Assembly: GCA_023437365.1 (NCBI GenBank)
Contig: JAEZGK010000038.1
Span: 1-64,000 of the forward strand
Reading direction: 5' to 3'
Source: Bacillota bacterium
Lineage (GTDB): Bacteria; Bacillota; Clostridia; Lachnospirales; Lachnospiraceae
DNA length: 64,000 bases
Below the pieces are notes generated by a model. That model ran no database searches. It saw nothing but the letters and a program-made list of their open reading frames with translations, and was not told where the DNA came from. Of the stretch, positions 60,437-64,000 are shown piece after piece. The position numbers and the translations under genes are program-made. Positions within the stretch are counted from its first letter, which is position 1, and every line of letters starts with the position of its first letter.

Positions 60437-60582
60437 GTGTGCTCACGAATAATTTATCTATTATGACAAAATACAGTATCAATATATAGGACAATTCTTA
60501 GGACCGAATACTATATAATCAGATAGAATCAATTTTTTATCACAAATATGTTTATTTATTCAAGAGTCGCCTAGGAAATTCT

Positions 60583-60757
60583 TTTGTAACATCTATATTC
60601 ATGAATCAAACTAGACATCCTTTTTAATATCTATATTCGTGAATCAAACTAGATATCCTTTATAACATCTAAATTCGTAAATCCAACTAGATGCCTTTGT
60701 AACATCATTTTTTGTGAAGTGAACTAGACATCCTTATGAAACATCTATATTCGTGAA
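60583..60757 (-). repeat. Five degenerate 38-bp tandem repeats between miaB and rny
   Basis: Units of the type AACATCTATATTCGTGAATC followed by AAACTAGACATCCTTTT start at 60588, 60626, 60664, 60701 and 60740, a period of 37-39 bases. They diverge at several positions each. They lie upstream of the rny promoter and downstream of two hairpins. Confidence 0.88.
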
Positions 60758-60758
60758 A

Positions 60759-60806
60759 GAAGAAGCACATAATAAATTACCGCTGTAATTTATTATGTGC
60801 TTCTTC
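60759..60806 (-). terminator. Perfect 22-bp hairpin after miaB
   Basis: Arms at 60759-60780 and 60785-60806 are perfectly complementary (first bases GAAGAAGCACATAATAAATT) with the 4-base loop CGCT. The sequence after it on the minus strand is TTCACG, so classic termination is weak. It may stabilise the miaB 3' end. Confidence 0.75.
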
Positions 60807-60810
60807 AGGT

Positions 60811-60855
60811 GTGAAGGAATAATATCTTCACTCTGTGAAGATATTATTCCTTCAC
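60811..60855 (-). terminator. Perfect 21-bp hairpin spanning the miaB stop codon
   Basis: Arms at 60811-60831 and 60835-60855 are perfectly complementary (GTGAAGGAATAATATCTTCA + C) with a 3-base loop. One arm contains the last codons of miaB (V-K-E-stop). No T tract follows. Confidence 0.75.
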
Positions 60856-62268
60856 ATTGCCCATATAATAAAAGCCCTTGCTTTCTTCCAGATATACTTC
60901 CACCAGTTTTCCGATCAGCTTAGCATCTCCCGGAAAATGTACAAGCAGATTATTACTCAGTCTTCCGGTTAATAGACCCGGGTCCTGTTCGTTTACTTCT
61001 TCCACCAGAACCCTCTGAGTAGTATGCACTTCCTTGCCGCAGAGCTTGGAAGAGCAAGCCTGGATTTCCTTTAGCAGACGGTCAAAGCGCTGCATAGCAA
61101 CGGACTCCTCTACCTGATCCTCCATCGTGGCGGCAGGGGTTCCTGTTCGCTTTGAATACAGGAAAGTAAAAGCACTGTCATACCCTACTTTTCTTACCAC
61201 ATCCATCGTTTCTTCAAAGTCCTCTTCTGTTTCACCCGGAAAACCGACGATGATATCAGTTGTCAGTGAGATGTCAGGAACTGCTTTTCGAATCTTATCG
61301 ACCAATTCCAAATAACTTTCCTTTGTATAACGCCGGTTCATGATCTTGAGTACCCGGCTGCTTCCGGATTGAATCGGCAGATGAAGGTGTTTACAGATTT
61401 TTTTACTATTCCTCATGACTTCAATCAGCTCGTCTGAAAGATCCTTCGGATGAGAGGTCATAAAACGTATTCGTTCTATTCCTTCGATTTTCTCAATTTC
61501 TTTTAGTAGACCGGCAAAGCTCATAGGCTGTTCCAGATTCTTACCATAGGAATTGACGTTCTGTCCCAAGAGCATGATCTCTACAACACCGTCTTTGGCC
61601 AGACCCTTGATCTCAGCAATAATATCTTCCGGATTTCGGCTTCGCTCCCTGCCTCTTACATAAGGCACAATACAATAGCTGCAGAAATTATTACAACCGA
61701 ACATAATATTTACTCCGGCTTTAAAATGATATTTTCGGTCATTCGGAAGATTTTCCACAATCATATCTGTATTCTTCCAAAGATCGATCACCATACGTTT
61801 CGAATCAAGGCGTGTCTGCAACAGCTCTGCGAGCTTAAAGATATTATGAGTTCCGAAAATAATATCGACAAAGCGATAGCTGGTTTTTATCTTTTCTACA
61901 GCTGTAGCCTCTTGCATCATGCAGCCGCAGAGCGCTATGATCATACCCGGATGCTTCTGTTTTAGCTTGCCAAGATAGCCAAGTCTTCCATAGACACGAT
62001 TATTGGCATTTTCTCTTACTGTGCAGGTATTATAAAGGACAAAATCCGCATCCTCGGTGTCTGTTTCCTCGTATCCGATTTGTTTTAATATGCCCGAGAT
62101 TTTCTCTGAGTCACGGCTGTTCATCTGACATCCGAAGGTCTCGATATGATAGGTCTTTCTTTTACCTGTCCTTTCATACTCTGCATTAAAGGTTACCTTA
62201 AGTTCATTCATGATCTGAAGCTGCTTTGCAGCCTCCAGATCGTTTACATTTGCAGTGTTATTTTCCAT
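60844..62268 (-). CDS. miaB: tRNA-2-methylthio-N6-dimethylallyladenosine synthase
   Basis: Radical-SAM methylthiotransferase of 474 residues that modifies A37 of tRNAs. The N-terminal UPF0004 domain holds C47, C82 and C116 for one iron-sulfur cluster. The radical-SAM cluster cysteines are C192, C196 and C199 (FGCNNFCSYCIVPYVRGRE). A C-terminal TRAM domain ends LLVHFPGDAKLIGKLVEVYL. GGAGGAG lies upstream of the ATG. It follows an M14 peptidase gene by 20 bases and ends in a perfect hairpin that overlaps its stop. Confidence 0.95.
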   Translation of the reverse strand: MENNTANVNDLEAAKQLQIMNELKVTFNAEYERTGKRKTYHIETFGCQMNSRDSEKISGILKQIGYEETDTEDADFVLYNTCTVRENANNRVYGRLGYLGKLKQKHPGMIIALCGCMMQEATAVEKIKTSYRFVDIIFGTHNIFKLAELLQTRLDSKRMVIDLWKNTDMIVENLPNDRKYHFKAGVNIMFGCNNFCSYCIVPYVRGRERSRNPEDIIAEIKGLAKDGVVEIMLLGQNVNSYGKNLEQPMSFAGLLKEIEKIEGIERIRFMTSHPKDLSDELIEVMRNSKKICKHLHLPIQSGSSRVLKIMNRRYTKESYLELVDKIRKAVPDISLTTDIIVGFPGETEEDFEETMDVVRKVGYDSAFTFLYSKRTGTPAATMEDQVEESVAMQRFDRLLKEIQACSSKLCGKEVHTTQRVLVEEVNEQDPGLLTGRLSNNLLVHFPGDAKLIGKLVEVYLEESKGFYYMGNVKE

Positions 62269-62288
62269 TGCCCTTAAAACTCCTCCAT

Positions 62289-63254
62289 TTATATAATCAT
62301 ACTTCCGAATTCAAAAATCAGATGCTTCAATTCTTCAAAGGTCTGCAGCCGATATTGCCAATTCATCGGAAAGGTTGCTTCTTCCTCAACGGTTTCTATG
62401 GTTAAAGCCGGTTTTTTGAACACCTCGGAGTAATAATGCACGGTATTGCCACCGCTGTCACCGGTCTCTACCTCTTCCTCCGGCGGCATTAGTACATAAT
62501 CCGTGATATTCTGAAAACGGTTGGCGATTTCTAATTGTCTTCTGTTATAGCTATCCGGCATCTGGCTCCGGTAATAATAAATTTGTTTTCCTCTGGAATG
62601 AAAATCAATAAAGCCTCTGGTACGATACTCATGAAAGAGCTTGATTAGCGCTTTTGTCTCATTCTCGCTTGCAGGTGAATCCTTGCTATTCTTTGGTTTC
62701 CAGAGACGGCAGGGAAAATTACGGTTAAGATCGACTCCCCTCCCGTTATATTTCCACTCTGAATAAGGCAAGCCCAGAGCCAGGCACTGTTCCTTTAAGT
62801 CTGGTCTTCTTATGATATCATAGCCCTTTAAGGATACCATATAACCATCCGGATTTAAAAGAGGAACTATCAGGATCGTAAAGGTTTGGAGCAGTTCATA
62901 GATACAGGCACCGTAAAGCATCTGCACATATTCTTCCTTCAGATACAGGTTGGGACTCTTCAGCTTCTTCATTAAATCATAGCTCTGTTCGCGGTAGTTC
63001 ACATAATACTCCGCATAATACTCAATGATTCGCAGGAGGACAACAGGGTTGATGGTTTCCCTGCCATGTACTCCTCCGCAGCATACTATATTTTTTTGAC
63101 CTGATCCCAATTTAAGCAAAACTATGTCACGATTGTCGTGAGACGCTCCAATCGTGACATATTTGATAATCGTATGATATTGTTTTGCCAAGGCTCTCGC
63201 GGCCTGAATTATTTTATCATAATTATAATCTTCTTCCATCAAATCAACTATCAT
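62289..63254 (-). CDS. M14-family zinc carboxypeptidase
   Basis: 321 residues with the M14 catalytic set: H63-x-x-E66 (GGVHGRETINP), zinc ligand H219 (FIDFHSRGK) and a catalytic Glu in ALTIETVEE (E287 or E290). The arginine/asparagine site reads GVDLNRNF (173-180). No signal peptide is visible, so it is probably cytoplasmic or released in spores. The closest known group is the gamma-D-glutamyl-diaminopimelate peptidases used in muropeptide recycling. It precedes miaB on the same strand. Confidence 0.8.
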   Translation of the reverse strand: MIVDLMEEDYNYDKIIQAARALAKQYHTIIKYVTIGASHDNRDIVLLKLGSGQKNIVCCGGVHGRETINPVVLLRIIEYYAEYYVNYREQSYDLMKKLKSPNLYLKEEYVQMLYGACIYELLQTFTILIVPLLNPDGYMVSLKGYDIIRRPDLKEQCLALGLPYSEWKYNGRGVDLNRNFPCRLWKPKNSKDSPASENETKALIKLFHEYRTRGFIDFHSRGKQIYYYRSQMPDSYNRRQLEIANRFQNITDYVLMPPEEEVETGDSGGNTVHYYSEVFKKPALTIETVEEEATFPMNWQYRLQTFEELKHLIFEFGSMII

Positions 63255-63359
63255 AGCTACACCCGCAATTCACATTCACAGTATTCTATGCGATAGCCGT
63301 CGGTCTTATGATTTGTAATAATTATGAAAGTATGATCAGAAGCAGGTCTTGCTGACTGC

Positions 63360-64000
63360 TTATTCTTCGTTATAAAAGATCTGTGCAATCGGCGAATCCT
63401 TTGATAAGATCAAGGTCTTATTCTCTCCGGCCAAGGATGTTCTTGCTGCTTCCAGAGAACGGATAAAGGTATAAAACTCCGCTCTGTCTTTGTCAGAGTA
63501 AGCTTTTGACAGGATTCTCATGTATTCCGCCTCACCCTCGGCAGTAATCTTTGCTGCTTGGGCTTCTGCATTGGACACACTGATTGCTACTTCCTTATCC
63601 GTAGTATTCTTAATCTTTTGAGCCTCAGACAGGCCTTCCGCTGTATAGGTTGCAGCAATCTGTGCACGTTCCGAAATCATTCGATCAAATACCGCGTTTT
63701 TATTGTCACTGGGCAGATCCAGGTGCTTGGTCTCAACAGAGATTAATTCAATACCATACTGCTCCATCGTTGTACCGATGCTGTTCATGAATGCCTGATT
63801 GAGTTCCCCGTCTCTTCCGCTGATGACATCTGCCTGAGAAAGGCCGCTGATGACAATCTTCATGGAATTGTAGACGGTGGAATCGAGTCTGCTCTCTGCC
63901 TGGCCGACAGAAGCATTCAGGGTCTGTGCAAATTTTATCGGATCTTTGATCTTCCATAACACGTAGCTGTCGGCTACCATAGTCTTCTTATCCATGGTAA
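63360..64000 (-). CDS. hflC: HflC-like SPFH membrane protein, 3' part
   Basis: Partial gene: the 5' end lies beyond position 64000, and the frame stays open to the edge. The visible 213 residues hold the end of the SPFH/prohibitin domain (VADSYVLWKIKDPIKFAQ) and a helical region rich in Ala/Glu (KIKNTTDKEVAISVSNAEAQ). The ATG at 63995 is internal. HflC forms with HflK a large membrane complex that modulates the FtsH protease. An hflK partner is expected upstream, outside the window. Confidence 0.9.
   Translation of the reverse strand, partial: TMDKKTMVADSYVLWKIKDPIKFAQTLNASVGQAESRLDSTVYNSMKIVISGLSQADVISGRDGELNQAFMNSIGTTMEQYGIELISVETKHLDLPSDNKNAVFDRMISERAQIAATYTAEGLSEAQKIKNTTDKEVAISVSNAEAQAAKITAEGEAEYMRILSKAYSDKDRAEFYTFIRSLEAARTSLAGENKTLILSKDSPIAQIFYNEE

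Noticed and set aside
60583..60757. CRISPR-like spaced repeats
   Set aside because: The whole 38-bp unit is repeated without unique spacers, units diverge from each other, and no cas gene is present. The same applies to the 28-bp array at 21333-21444.

Overview
The window looks like chromosome of a spore-forming, low-GC Firmicute of the Lachnospiraceae type (Clostridium phytofermentans-like). The reasons are spoIIM next to xerD, YesM/YesN carbohydrate two-component systems, ScpA/ScpB, RNase Y, strong AGGAGG ribosome-binding sites, AT-rich intergenic DNA and a spermidine pathway with carboxyspermidine-type enzymes. Nearly every gene is on the minus strand. Only a DAHP synthase, a GNAT acetyltransferase and one GNAT remnant (49.2-50.9 kb) are on the plus strand. 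No rRNA, tRNA, CRISPR array, prophage or intact insertion sequence was seen.

Layout, read by coordinate. 0.2-10.3 kb: an operon-like block for a chitin disaccharide, with a GH94 phosphorylase very like N,N'-diacetylchitobiose phosphorylase, a phosphohexomutase, a YesM kinase, a CUT1 sugar ABC importer without its own ATPase, and a YesN regulator. 10.4-16.6 kb: an aconitase-family hydratase, small membrane proteins, KDG kinase and a D,D-carboxypeptidase. 16.8-23.8 kb: a polyamine cluster (speD, speA, speE, speB, carboxyspermidine dehydrogenase and decarboxylase) that carries two separate routes to spermidine. 24.0-29.9 kb: scpB/scpA with a metallophosphoesterase, a surface-protein remnant, a second D,D-carboxypeptidase and an MFS transporter. 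30.2-39.3 kb: a seven-gene run made of a solute-binding protein, ABC ATPase, fused double permease, YesM/YesN pair, HAD phosphatase and chemoreceptor. 39.5-44.8 kb: an FtsX/LolD-type ABC exporter with an OmpR-type two-component system. 45.0-49.0 kb: a chemoreceptor, a Big_2 protein and pyrimidine-nucleoside phosphorylase. 51.1-54.1 kb: xerD, spoIIM, a NUDIX hydrolase and proC. 54.6-64 kb: an aspartate aminotransferase, a phosphodiester glycosidase protein, pdxA, rny, miaB, an M14 peptidase and the 3' part of hflC.

Two blocks read as integrated nutrient systems. In the first, a disaccharide is sensed (YesM/YesN), imported (CUT1), split by phosphate and isomerised. In the second, an AfuABC-like importer is linked to a sensor pair, a phosphatase and a chemoreceptor, which suggests a phosphorylated organic solute rather than ferric iron.

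Several intergenic regions are strongly structured: consecutive perfect hairpins beside short tandem repeats (21.2-21.4 and 60.6-60.9 kb), a hairpin cluster (54.3 kb), and a 218-bp nested palindrome (27.0 kb). Two small in-place duplications stand out: three copies of the agmatinase N-terminal coding sequence, and a copied scpB tail fused to a surface-protein remnant. The XerD homologue lacks several residues that are normally catalytic.
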